The notes beneath the pieces were generated by a model. The model saw only the letters and a list, made by a program, of their open reading frames with translations. It did not search any database and was not told the DNA's origin. Position numbers and translations under genes: made by a program. From Lutimaribacter salitolerans (lineage in GTDB: Bacteria; Pseudomonadota; Alphaproteobacteria; Rhodobacterales; Rhodobacteraceae), in NCBI RefSeq assembly GCF_042677865.1, contig NZ_JBHUDD010000053.1, forward strand, positions 1 through 64,000: 64,000 nt of DNA, in the 5' to 3' direction. Each line of letters starts with the position of its first letter. The first letter of the stretch is position 1. Of the stretch, positions 8,773 to 16,193 are shown piece by piece.

Positions 8773-9374
8773 CCAGCCACACCATCCCCGAACTGACCAC
8801 CCAGCGCCTTGTGCTGCGCGGGCCGGAACCGCAGGATTACCCCGACTTCAAGGCGACGTTCTCCAGCTACCGCTCGCGCTTCATGGGCGGGCCGCTGAAC
8901 GGCTACGAGGCGTGGATGCTCTATGCCGCCGAGATCGGCCATTGGCAGATTCGCGGCTATGGCATGTGGATGATCCACGCGCGCGACACCGACCGCACGC
9001 TGGGCATGGCCGGCGGCTGGTTTCCGGCCAAATGGCCCGAGCCCGAAATCGCCTGGATCATCTGGCCGGATGTGGCGGGCAAGGGCTATGCGCTGGAAGC
9101 CACCCACCGCGTGCGCCGCTATTTCTACGACGACATGGGATGGCAGACGGCGGTCAGCTACATCGACCCAAAGAACCTCGATTCGATCCGGCTGGCCGAA
9201 CGGCTGGGGGCCACGCGCGATCCTGCCGCACCGTCGATCGACGGGCATGACGTGGTCTACCGCCACCCCGCCCCCGACGCGCTGCGCGGCAGCCAGATCG
9301 AGCATGGCATCGGGATGGAGATCGCCAACTACGCCGACCCGCTGTTCAAACCGAAAGGGTTCGCGCTTGACTGA
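8769..9374 (+). CDS. GNAT family N-acetyltransferase, paralogue 5 of 5
   Basis: At 201 residues this is the longest of the five. It has LTTQRLVLRGPEPQDYPDFK at the start, FMGGPLNGYEAWMLYAAEIG, WPEPEIAWIIWPDVAGKGYA with the acetyl-CoA turn, and YIDPKNLDSIRLAERLGATR. The C-terminus carries an extra 25 or so residues after the shared YRHP motif. It ends the coupled run; 96 bp then separate it from the chorismate mutase gene, which has its own strong ribosome site. The substrate is unknown. Confidence 0.88.
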   Translation: MTSHTIPELTTQRLVLRGPEPQDYPDFKATFSSYRSRFMGGPLNGYEAWMLYAAEIGHWQIRGYGMWMIHARDTDRTLGMAGGWFPAKWPEPEIAWIIWPDVAGKGYALEATHRVRRYFYDDMGWQTAVSYIDPKNLDSIRLAERLGATRDPAAPSIDGHDVVYRHPAPDALRGSQIEHGIGMEIANYADPLFKPKGFALD

Positions 9375-9470
9375 TCTCGCCCGCCACACCTGTGCCCCCG
9401 CGACTGCATGGCATGTGCATGGTTTGTGCATGCCCGGTGCACAGCCGTTTTTCGCCCAAAGGAGCACCTG

Positions 9471-9767
9471 ATGAGCAACGACGCCACCCGCGCCGCCGCG
9501 CTTCTCAAAGAGCACCGCGCCAGCATCGACCGGCTGGACGCGATCCTTGTCTACACCTTGGGCGAGCGGTTCAAGCACACCCAGGCCGTGGGCAAGCTCA
9601 AGGCCGAACACGACCTTCCCCCGTCCGATCCCACGCGCGAAGCGCAGCAGATCGAGCGGCTAGAAGACCTGGCGCGCCGGGCCGATCTGGACCCGGAATT
9701 CGCCAAGAAGTTCCTCAACTTCATCATCGCTGAAGTCATTCAGCACCATCGAAAACACCAGACGTAG
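9471..9767 (+). CDS. Chorismate mutase, AroQ type
   Basis: This 98-residue all-helical protein fits the AroQ chorismate mutase domain, which converts chorismate to prephenate for phenylalanine and tyrosine synthesis. Visible marks are LLKEHRASIDRLDAILVYTLGERFKHTQAVGKLKAEHDLP (shortened here to its key parts: the early Arg, the Lys of VGKLKAEH) and the C-terminal FLNFIIAEVIQHHRKHQ. It is a single-domain enzyme with no fused prephenate dehydratase. The ATG at 9471 follows AAAGGAG at 9458-9464. Its stop codon lies inside a GC-rich palindromic repeat starting at 9764. Confidence 0.9.
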   Translation: MSNDATRAAALLKEHRASIDRLDAILVYTLGERFKHTQAVGKLKAEHDLPPSDPTREAQQIERLEDLARRADLDPEFAKKFLNFIIAEVIQHHRKHQT

Positions 9768-9785
9768 GGTGGGTGCAAACCCACC
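9764..9785. repeat. Dispersed GTAGGGTGGGTG palindromic repeat, copy 1
   Basis: GTAGGGTGGGTGCAAACCCACC forms a small hairpin (GGTGGGT / ACCCACC). It overlaps the stop codon of the chorismate mutase gene. Near-identical copies occur as an inverted pair at 19573-19628, so this is a repeated intergenic element and not a gene-specific site. Confidence 0.7.
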
Positions 9786-9847
9786 ATTCGCCAACTCGCA
9801 AGGTGGGACACCCCCACCAAACCCCCGCCATTAAAGGAGAAATCAAA

Positions 9848-10225
9848 ATGGCCATGAAAATCCGCCTCGCTCGTGGTGGCTCCAAGAAACGCCCCTTCTA
9901 CCGCATCGTGGCCGCTGACAGCCGCATGCCGCGCGATGGCCGCTTCATCGAGAAGCTGGGCACCTACAACCCGCTGCTGCCCAAGGACAGCGAAGAGCGC
10001 GTGAAGATGGACGTCGAGCGTATCCAGCACTGGCTGGATCAGGGTGCCGCGCCCACGGATCGCGTGTCGCGCATGCTCGAAGCCGCAGGCGTCATCGCCA
10101 AGAAAGAGCGCAACAACCCCAAGAAGGCCGTTCCCGGCAAGAAAGCCACCGAACGGGCCGAGGAAAAGGCCGCCAAGGCAGCCGCCGCAGCCGAGGCCCC
10201 AGCAGAAGAAGCCGCAGCCGAGTAA
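9848..10225 (+). CDS. rpsP: 30S ribosomal protein S16
   Basis: S16 is an early-binding protein of the small ribosomal subunit. The first 80 residues, starting MAMKIRLARGGSKKRPFYRI and including GRFIEKLGTYNPLLP, are canonical. The 125-residue product has an alanine-, lysine- and glutamate-rich tail after about residue 90, as is usual in alphaproteobacteria. The ATG at 9848 follows AAAGGAGA at 9834-9841. It leads the conserved rpsP-rimM-trmD-rplS order, here interrupted by one extra gene between rimM and trmD. Confidence 0.98.
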   Translation: MAMKIRLARGGSKKRPFYRIVAADSRMPRDGRFIEKLGTYNPLLPKDSEERVKMDVERIQHWLDQGAAPTDRVSRMLEAAGVIAKKERNNPKKAVPGKKATERAEEKAAKAAAAAEAPAEEAAAE

Positions 10226-10238
10226 TCGGCGCTGCCCC

Positions 10239-10265
10239 GTGGCGGCCCTTGCCAAGGGCCGCCAC
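10239..10265 (+). promoter_or_regulatory. Strong RNA hairpin between rpsP and rimM
   Basis: Perfect 12-bp arms, GTGGCGGCCCTT (10239-10250) and AAGGGCCGCCAC (10254-10265), enclose a 3-base loop. There is no T-run, so it is more likely an attenuation or mRNA-processing element than a simple terminator; it could set the high S16-to-RimM ratio. Confidence 0.5.
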
Positions 10266-10344
10266 CTGCCGGACAGGCTTGCAAATCCTTGGCAAACCGG
10301 TGTTTTCTATTGCGCAGCGCAACCCTGTGAAAGGTGCAGCCAGC

Positions 10345-10848
10345 ATGTCAGAGCGGATCTGCGTCGGTGCCATCGCGGGCGCCTTCGGCGTCAAGGGCGA
10401 GGTGCGGCTGAAAAGTTTCACCTCGACCCCCGAGGATATTGCCGATTACGCCCCCCTCGAAACCGAGGATGGCGCTATGGAATTCGACGTCACCGTCGAA
10501 CGCGTGATCAACAACGGGCTTGCCGCCCGCCTGACGGGGATCAAGACCAAGGAACAGGCCGATGCCCTGAAAGGCGTGCGCCTGTTCGTCCCGCGCGACC
10601 GCCTGCCTGCCTTGCCGGATGACGAGTTCTACCACGCCGACCTGCTGGGCCTGCCCGTGTTCGACACCGGTGGCACGCAGATTGGTCACGTCAAGGCGGT
10701 GCATGACCATGGCGCCGGCGACCTACTGGAAATCCACGGCCCGGGGCTGAAATCCACCGTCCTGCTGCCCTTCACCCGCGAGGCTGTGCCCACCGTCGAT
10801 CTGGTCGCGGGCCGCATCATCGCCGATCCGCCCGAGGGGCTGTTCTGA
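10345..10848 (+). CDS. rimM: 16S rRNA processing protein RimM
   Basis: RimM assists late maturation of the head of the 30S subunit and binds S19. The 167-residue product opens with the typical ICVGAIAGAFGVKGEVRLKS, followed by the RimM N-terminal beta domain and the PRC-barrel part LLGLPVFDTGGTQIGHVKAV with DLLEIHG. The ATG at 10345 is chosen because similarity starts there; the frame is open upstream but reads through the hairpin region. The next gene starts only four bases after its stop. Confidence 0.96.
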   Translation: MSERICVGAIAGAFGVKGEVRLKSFTSTPEDIADYAPLETEDGAMEFDVTVERVINNGLAARLTGIKTKEQADALKGVRLFVPRDRLPALPDDEFYHADLLGLPVFDTGGTQIGHVKAVHDHGAGDLLEIHGPGLKSTVLLPFTREAVPTVDLVAGRIIADPPEGLF

Positions 10849-10852
10849 TCCC

Positions 10853-11647
10853 GTGCGCGTGATCGTGCATGCCGGGTTCCACAGGACCGGAACCACCAGC
10901 ATCCAGCACATGATGCAGCGCAACGCGCGCAAACTGGCCCGCCATTTCCGCATCCTCACCCGCCGCCAGATGCCCGCCCTGTGCGAGGCCGCCCGCGCCT
11001 GGTCGCTGTCACACGATGCCGCCGATCTGGGGCTCGTGACCTTCGAACTGGCGCAAATCCTCGAACCGCTCGACCCCGTCGACACGCGCCCGCTGGTCCT
11101 GTCCTCCGAGGATCTGTCTGGCCACATGCCGGGGCGCTTCGACCTGACCGGATATGACGCCGCGCCACGGCTAATGGCCACGATCGAACAGACCACACAG
11201 ACCTGCCTGCCGGGTGCCGATCTGGCCTTCTTCTTCACCATCCGCGCCACCGCGCCCTGGCTGCGCAGCACCTGGGCGCAGCACGTCCGCGCCATCCGCT
11301 TCACCGAACCGCGTGACGCCTACCTCGCGCGCATGGCCCCCCATGCCGATCTGACAGCCACCGTGGCGCGCATCGCCGCCGCCGTCACCGCGCCGGTCCA
11401 TGCCACCGCGCTCGAGGCGTGCGCGGATGCCCCCTTCGGCCCCTTCACCCCGCTTCTGGACCTGATGCAGCCCCCGCAGAAACTGCGCGCCAAGCTGACT
11501 GCGCTGCCGCCCTCGAACCCGTCCTTTCCCAATCCGGTGCTGGCGCAATTCCTTGCCCTCAATCAATCAAACCTGACGCGCGCCGCGCTGGCCGAGGCCA
11601 AGAAAACCCTGATGGAGGATTGGCGCAGCACCGCCCGCCTTGGCTGA
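10853..11647 (+). CDS. Sulfotransferase-like P-loop protein of unknown function
   Basis: This 264-residue protein starts with a GTG. Its N-terminus, VIVHAGFHRTGTTSIQHMM, resembles the 5'-phosphosulfate-binding loop of sulfotransferases (a GxxRTGTTxLQ-type loop), and VLSSEDLSG recalls the PAPS 3'-phosphate-binding region. The rest is not recognisable. It lies between rimM and trmD, a position where extra genes are not usual, and reads on with both. A role in modifying a glycan or small molecule is possible but unproven. Confidence 0.7.
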   Translation: MRVIVHAGFHRTGTTSIQHMMQRNARKLARHFRILTRRQMPALCEAARAWSLSHDAADLGLVTFELAQILEPLDPVDTRPLVLSSEDLSGHMPGRFDLTGYDAAPRLMATIEQTTQTCLPGADLAFFFTIRATAPWLRSTWAQHVRAIRFTEPRDAYLARMAPHADLTATVARIAAAVTAPVHATALEACADAPFGPFTPLLDLMQPPQKLRAKLTALPPSNPSFPNPVLAQFLALNQSNLTRAALAEAKKTLMEDWRSTARLG

Positions 11648-11692
11648 CACAGCCCCTTGGCCCGGCCCCGCCGCCGTCGTATAGCCGCACCC

Positions 11693-12490
11693 ATGACCCA
11701 GACACCCAGCCCCCCGCCGTCAAAAAGCCATGGCCGCAAATCGATCAGCGCCTCGGCGACCCCGCGCAGCCTGACCGAGGACACCCGGCTGGCCCGCGCG
11801 TGGACAGCGCAGATCATCACCTTGCTGCCACAGGCCTTTCCCGGCGTTCTGGCCGAAAGCCTGACCGGCAAGGCCCTGCGCGACGGCCTCTGGCAGCTTG
11901 ATACCGTCGATCTGCGCCAATTCGGCGAGGGTCGCCATCGCAATGTCGATGACACGCCCGCAGGCGGCGGCGCGGGCATGGTGCTGCGCGCCGACGTGAT
12001 GGGCCGCGCCATCGACCACGCGCTGGGTCGGTCCCCCGGCCCACTGGTCTATCTCTCTCCGCGGGGTCGGCGCTTCGATCAGCAGATGGCGCGCGACTGG
12101 GCCAGCCTTCCGGGCATCAAGATGATCTGCGGCCGCTTCGAAGGGCTGGATCAGCGCGTGCTCGACCACTACCGCATCGCCGAGGTCAGCCTGGGCGATT
12201 TCGTGATGACCGGCGGCGAGATCGCGGCGCAGGCCATGCTGGACGCCACCGTGCGCTTGCTGCCGGGCGTGCTGGGCAATGCCGACAGCACGACGGATGA
12301 AAGCCACTCGGATGGCCTGCTGGAACACCCGCAGTACACCCGGCCCGCCGAATGGCAGGGCCTGACCATCCCCGAAGTCCTGATGTCCGGTCATCATGGC
12401 GAGATCGCGAAATGGCGGCAGGCCCAGGCGCAGGAACTGACCCGCACGCGCCGCCCCGACCTCTGGACCGCGCGCCGGACCAAGGACTGA
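11693..12490 (+). CDS. trmD: tRNA (guanine-N1)-methyltransferase TrmD
   Basis: TrmD methylates G37 next to the anticodon of tRNAs reading CNN/G codons, using S-adenosylmethionine in a trefoil-knot fold. In the 265-residue product the knot region is clear: LVYLSPRGRRFDQ, ICGRFEGLDQRVLDHY and EVSLGDFVMTGGEIAA, followed by DESHSDGLLEHPQYTRP and MSGHHGEIAKWR. The N-terminus before residue 30 is a non-conserved extension. The ATG at 11693 is the likeliest start; 45 bp separate it from the upstream stop. Confidence 0.96.
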   Translation: MTQTPSPPPSKSHGRKSISASATPRSLTEDTRLARAWTAQIITLLPQAFPGVLAESLTGKALRDGLWQLDTVDLRQFGEGRHRNVDDTPAGGGAGMVLRADVMGRAIDHALGRSPGPLVYLSPRGRRFDQQMARDWASLPGIKMICGRFEGLDQRVLDHYRIAEVSLGDFVMTGGEIAAQAMLDATVRLLPGVLGNADSTTDESHSDGLLEHPQYTRPAEWQGLTIPEVLMSGHHGEIAKWRQAQAQELTRTRRPDLWTARRTKD

Positions 12491-12671
12491 CCGTCCCGCT
12501 TCATCTTGCAGGATAAACTCCCGCCAGAGGCTCCCGTCCGCGCAACAGGCACTGCGGCCAAGGCCCACACCGCCCGCGCAACAGCCACCCGCCCGAGCCG
12601 AAGCCCGAAGGGCGCAGGCGAGATACCCTGCGCGCGCGCCCGCGCGCTCCTTGCGATCACGCCATTTCCCC

Positions 12672-12700
12672 TTGCCAGACAGGGCCATCCGCCCTATACC
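12672..12700 (+). promoter_or_regulatory. Candidate promoter of the rplS-rpmE unit
   Basis: TTGCCA (12672-12677), an exact 17-base spacer and TATACC (12695-12700) form a good sigma-70-type pair inside the 442-base gap between trmD and rplS. The first half of that gap, 12491-12671, holds nothing I recognise. Confidence 0.5.
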
Positions 12701-12704
12701 TCGC

Positions 12705-12932
12705 CCGTCCGCGACCCGAACACCCGAGTCGCCGGGCCTGTTTGCGTATGGCACCCCGCCTTCTTCGGCACCGGGTCGGCGCGCAGGCAGATGACAGACA
12801 GACGACGACACAAAGCAATGACGACCTGACCTCTGGCGGGCGGCAAGGGCCGGACCCGGAAGAAGACCAAGAGCTCTGAGGCGCAACACACCTTTGCGGA
12901 CAAAACCGCAAGCAAATCAGGAGTACGGTCAG
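12705..12932 (+). other. Long 5' leader of rplS
   Basis: If the promoter just upstream is used, about 225 nt precede the rplS start. Such a leader is long enough for an autoregulatory RNA structure, as is common for ribosomal protein operons, but no known ribosomal leader motif was recognised. An open frame covers part of it; its Arg/Pro-rich composition suggests no real protein. Confidence 0.3.
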
Positions 12933-13316
12933 ATGGATCTGATCAAGCAACTCGAGGCCGAACAGATTGCCTCGCTGGGGAAAACCATCCCCGATTTCAA
13001 GGCCGGCGACACCATTCGCGTCGGCTACAAGGTGACCGAGGGCACCCGCACCCGCGTTCAGAACTACGAAGGCGTCTGCATCAGCCGCAAGCACGGCAAG
13101 GGCATCGACGCCTCGTTCACCGTGCGCAAGATCTCCTTTGGCGAAGGCGTGGAACGCGTGTTCCCGCTCTATTCGACCAACATCGACCATATCGAAGTGG
13201 TCCGCCGTGGCCGTGTCCGTCGCGCCAAGCTGTATTACCTGCGCGCGCGTCGCGGCAAATCGGCCCGGATCGCGGAAGTGTCCAACTACAAGCCGAAATC
13301 CGGCGCATCAGCATAA
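12933..13316 (+). CDS. rplS: 50S ribosomal protein L19
   Basis: L19 lies at the interface of the ribosomal subunits. The 127-residue product is canonical: FKAGDTIRVGYKVTEGTRTR, VQNYEGVCISRKHGKG, FTVRKISFGEGVERVFPLYS and RRGRVRRAKLYYLR. A TCAGGAG ribosome site precedes the ATG at 12933 by about 10 bases. The rpmE gene follows after 11 bp. Confidence 0.98.
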   Translation: MDLIKQLEAEQIASLGKTIPDFKAGDTIRVGYKVTEGTRTRVQNYEGVCISRKHGKGIDASFTVRKISFGEGVERVFPLYSTNIDHIEVVRRGRVRRAKLYYLRARRGKSARIAEVSNYKPKSGASA

Positions 13317-13327
13317 GGACGGACGAG

Positions 13328-13549
13328 ATGAAAAAAGATACACATCCCGAGTACCACTTCATCGACGTCAAAATGACCGATGGCACCATCCTCAAGATGC
13401 GCTCGACCTGGGGCAAGGAAGGCGACACGCTGTCGCTGGATATCGACCCCACCGTGCACCCGGCCTGGACCGGTGGCTCGTCGCGCCTGATGGATGCCGG
13501 CGGCCGCGTCTCGAAGTTCAAGAACAAGTACGCCGGTCTGGGCTTCTGA
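13328..13549 (+). CDS. rpmE: 50S ribosomal protein L31, zinc-free type
   Basis: The 73-residue product starts MKKDTHPEYHFIDVKMTDGT and contains HPAWTGGSS, both typical of L31. It has no cysteine at all, so the four-cysteine zinc site of the classical form is absent, as in the C-minus variants. This makes it independent of zinc supply. It is cotranscribed with rplS and followed by a terminator. Confidence 0.95.
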   Translation: MKKDTHPEYHFIDVKMTDGTILKMRSTWGKEGDTLSLDIDPTVHPAWTGGSSRLMDAGGRVSKFKNKYAGLGF

Positions 13550-13574
13550 TCCCGCACCGCTTCGCGTGTTCGCA

Positions 13575-13605
13575 AACGCCGTCCCCATGGGGGCGGCGTT
13601 TTTCG
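13575..13605 (+). terminator. Rho-independent terminator after rpmE
   Basis: AACGCCGTCCCC pairs with GGGGCGGCGTT (one bulged base) around an ATG loop and is followed directly by TTTTTCG. It lies 25 bases after the rpmE stop. Confidence 0.85.
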
Positions 13606-13673
13606 TTGTCGCCGCCTCTTCCATATTTCTGCAACAGATGCGAAAGCATCGCCCACACAGAGTGATCCGTGCT

Positions 13674-13712
13674 TTGCAAATTGGTCCACACCCCATATCC
13701 TGTGGGCCAATT
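13674..13712 (+). promoter_or_regulatory. mipZ promoter with overlapping palindrome
   Basis: TTGCAA (13674-13679), 16 bases, TATCCT (13696-13701). The -10 region is embedded in an inverted repeat whose arms, AATTGGTCCACA (13679-13690) and TGTGGGCCAATT (13701-13712), match at 11 of 12 positions. A dimeric protein bound there would block the promoter. Confidence 0.5.
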
Positions 13713-13747
13713 GCTGCGCGCGGCAAGATCAAGGGGCAAGGGCAGGC

Positions 13748-14557
13748 ATGGCGCATATCATCGTGGTGGGCAACGAAAAGGGCGGGGCGGGCAAATCCAC
13801 CGTGTCGATGCATGTGGCCACGGCCCTTGCGCGGATGGGCCACAAGGTCGGCGCGCTGGATTTGGACCTGCGCCAGAAAAGCTTTGCCCGCTATGCCCAG
13901 AACCGCGCGACATTCTGCGCCAAGCAGGGGTTGGCCCTGCCCTCGGCCACCTATCACGACCTGCCGGAGGTGGATCAGGACGCACTGAAACCCGGCGAGA
14001 ACCCGTTCGATCAACGCCTGTCGGCGGCGGTGGCCCGGCTGGAGCGTGACAGCGATTTCATCCTGATCGACTGCCCCGGCTCGCACACCCGGCTGAGCCA
14101 GGTCGCGCACTCGCTGGCCGACACTCTGATCACACCGCTCAACGACAGCTTCATCGATTTCGATCTGCTGGCCCATGTCGACGACGACGGGATGAAGATC
14201 CTCGGCCCTTCGGTCTATTCCGAAATGGTCTGGTCGGCCCGGCAATTGCGCGCGCAGGCGGGTCTGAAACCGATCGACTGGGTCGTGCTGCGCAACCGCG
14301 TGGGCGCGCAGCAGATGGTCAACAAGGAAAAGATGGGCCGCGCGCTGGACAATCTGGCCCGCCGCATCGGGTTTCGCGTGGCCCCGGGTTTCAACGAGCG
14401 GGTAATATTTCGCGAGCTGTTTCCGCGCGGCCTGACCCTGTTGGACCTGCGAGATATCGGGGTCAAGCAGCTCAACATCTCGAACGTGGCCGCCCGTCAG
14501 GAATTGCGCGACCTGATGAAAGCACTGAACCTGCCCGGCGTCTCGGTCGAATTCTGA
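13748..14557 (+). CDS. mipZ: Division-plane positioning ATPase MipZ
   Basis: MipZ is a ParA/MinD-type ATPase of alphaproteobacteria that forms a gradient from the ParB-bound cell poles and blocks FtsZ assembly away from mid-cell. The 269-residue product opens with IIVVGNEKGGAGKSTVSMHV, the deviant Walker A motif with K11 and K16. LDLDLRQKSFARY and FILIDCPGSHTRLS (Walker B region) follow, then the MipZ-type ITPLNDSFIDFDLLA and the final TLLDLRDIGVKQLNISN. It is a single gene with its own promoter, ending convergently with the next exporter gene. Confidence 0.93.
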   Translation: MAHIIVVGNEKGGAGKSTVSMHVATALARMGHKVGALDLDLRQKSFARYAQNRATFCAKQGLALPSATYHDLPEVDQDALKPGENPFDQRLSAAVARLERDSDFILIDCPGSHTRLSQVAHSLADTLITPLNDSFIDFDLLAHVDDDGMKILGPSVYSEMVWSARQLRAQAGLKPIDWVVLRNRVGAQQMVNKEKMGRALDNLARRIGFRVAPGFNERVIFRELFPRGLTLLDLRDIGVKQLNISNVAARQELRDLMKALNLPGVSVEF

Positions 14558-14601
14558 AACTGGCGTGATCCGGTCGAGTGGCTGCGCCACGCTTTATCAG
14601 T

Positions 14602-14673
14602 TGGGTTTGGGGGCGCTGCCCCCCTTGGGCCTTGCGGCCCAATTCCCCCCGGAGTTTACCGGGCAAGATGAAG
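14602..14673. repeat. GC-rich intergenic repeat of Roseobacter type
   Basis: Two short hairpins, GGGGGC-GCT-GCCCCC (14609-14623) and GGGCC-TTGC-GGCCC (14627-14640), are followed by CCCCCCGGAGTTTACC and GGGCAAGATGAAG. I recognise this as a common intergenic repeat of Rhodobacterales; a relative in opposite orientation lies at 45664-45711. Here it separates the convergent mipZ and exporter genes and may terminate both. Confidence 0.55.
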
Positions 14674-14674
14674 A

Positions 14675-15535
14675 TCAGACCCGTCGCCGCGACAGCGCAA
14701 TGGCATTCGACACGGCCAGCGCGCCGATCACCATGGCCCCGCCCACCAGCGCGTAGATGCCCGGGTCTTCGCCGATCACGGCCCAGGCCAGCAGCGGGGC
14801 CAGCACGGATTCCAGCAGGATCAGCAACCCCACCTCGGCCGAAGGGATATAGCGCGGGCCCAGCGCCAGCCCGATGGAACTGCCCGCGATGAAAACACCG
14901 TGCAGGATCGCCAGATACCATTGCCCGTCCGGCACGCTGAACGGCGCGATGAACGGCCACAGCAGCAGGCTGCCCCCGATGTAGCCCACAGGCACCGCCG
15001 CCACCATGGACACGGTCCGCACCTTGCGCGCCGATGTCAGGCCCGCGGCAAACAACGCGGCCACCCCCAGCGCGGTCAGGTCGCCCGACCAATGCGCGCC
15101 TTTGGTCTCGCCCGAGCCATAGGCCAGGACAGACAGCCCCACAGCCACCGCGATCATGGTCAGAACCATGCGGCGCGAGATCCTTTCATTCAGGAAGATC
15201 CACGAATAGATGGCTGCAAACACCGGCATCGCCGCAAGAATGAACACCACGTTGGCCACGGATGTCATGCTGATCGCCACCGGAAACAGGATGCCCGCCC
15301 CGCCCACGGCAATCACGTAGATCACGCCATAGCGCCCGGTGCCCGCAAGCGCGCGATAGGGGCGCACACCCTGCCACATCAACACGCCTACGGCGATCAG
15401 GATGCCTGCGACGGCGTTGCGCCAGAACGCGATGACCAGCGCATCGGCATCGATCAGCCGCACGAACAGCGAATCGGGCACAACGCACATCACGCCGAGC
15501 GCGGTTATCAACAGGCCTTTGGCTTGATCGGACAT
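14675..15535 (-). CDS. DMT (EamA) family metabolite exporter
   Basis: The product of about 286 residues is almost wholly hydrophobic, with ten predicted membrane helices arranged as two EamA halves. Typical text is SLFVRLIDADALVIAFWRN near the start and LLILLESVLAPLLAWAVIGE in the second half. The start is put at the ATG at 15535 (MSDQAKGLLI); two ATGs lie within 18 bases upstream. It ends convergently with mipZ and starts 48 bp after a MarR gene on the same strand, so the two may be cotranscribed. The substrate is unknown. Confidence 0.85.
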   Translation of the reverse strand: MSDQAKGLLITALGVMCVVPDSLFVRLIDADALVIAFWRNAVAGILIAVGVLMWQGVRPYRALAGTGRYGVIYVIAVGGAGILFPVAISMTSVANVVFILAAMPVFAAIYSWIFLNERISRRMVLTMIAVAVGLSVLAYGSGETKGAHWSGDLTALGVAALFAAGLTSARKVRTVSMVAAVPVGYIGGSLLLWPFIAPFSVPDGQWYLAILHGVFIAGSSIGLALGPRYIPSAEVGLLILLESVLAPLLAWAVIGEDPGIYALVGGAMVIGALAVSNAIALSRRRV

Positions 15536-15583
15536 GAGGCGCATCTGGCGCAAGACCGGGACAAAGGTAAACCCCCCATTTGC

Positions 15584-16018
15584 CTAGCCGCGCTGTGCCA
15601 GCTTGCGCAGCGCCTGCCGCAGCACCGCGTTTTCCTGCGCCGTCAGCTGCGCCGACAGCCCGCTGTCATAGCGCATGGCGATGGCGCGCAGATCGCGATA
15701 GGCCGCCTGCCCCTGCGCGGTCAGATCCAGCCATTCCAGCCGCCGGTCCTGATCGTCGGTCTGCCGGGTCAGGAACCGCCGGTCGGCCAGCTTCTGCACC
15801 GCGCGGCTGATCTTGGTCTTGTGCATCCTTGACCGCTGGCCGATCTCCTTGGCGCTCATTCGGCCATAGATGCCAAGGTGGAACAGCACCCGCCATTCGG
15901 TGCGCAGCATGCCATAGCGATCCTTGTAGACCTGCTGGAAATCCAGGCTGCTGGCCTCGGCCGCCTGGTTCAGCAGATAGGGCAGAAAATCCTGCAAATC
16001 GAAATCGTCATGTGACAT
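15584..16018 (-). CDS. MarR family regulator, divergent from the homogentisate operon
   Basis: This 144-residue protein has the MarR winged helix: LRTEWRVLFHLGIYGRMSAK, EIGQRSRMHKTKISRAVQKL (recognition helix), then the wing TRQTDDQDRRLEWLDLTAQG. It is divergent from hmgA with 175 bp between them, the usual arrangement for a local repressor that responds to a pathway intermediate. The likely ligand is homogentisate or a precursor, by position only. The downstream exporter may be its second target. Confidence 0.88.
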   Translation of the reverse strand: MSHDDFDLQDFLPYLLNQAAEASSLDFQQVYKDRYGMLRTEWRVLFHLGIYGRMSAKEIGQRSRMHKTKISRAVQKLADRRFLTRQTDDQDRRLEWLDLTAQGQAAYRDLRAIAMRYDSGLSAQLTAQENAVLRQALRKLAQRG

Positions 16019-16144
16019 GGGGCACCTCTGACATTTGGTTACAGCGGCAACTGTCAGGCGCGCAACCGGAATCTGCCGCGCGGCGCAGTCGCCGAGGATT
16101 TGTGATACACTGCCCGCAGGGAATTTTCGCGGATGCGCTGTTGT

Positions 16145-16162
16145 TGGTTACAAAATCAACCA
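16145..16162. promoter_or_regulatory. Candidate MarR operator before hmgA
   Basis: TGGTTACAAAATCAACCA is an inverted repeat (TGGTT / AACCA, 8-base spacer). A further TTGGTTAC half-site lies near 16034, close to the MarR start. Placement between the divergent genes fits a MarR operator. Confidence 0.4.
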
Positions 16163-16193
16163 TTAACTCCGCAATGAAACAGGAGGATGCAGC

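Noticed and set aside
12506..12829. Small protein gene between trmD and rplS
   Set aside because: Composition is Arg/Pro/Ala-rich without a ribosome site, and a good promoter lies inside it.
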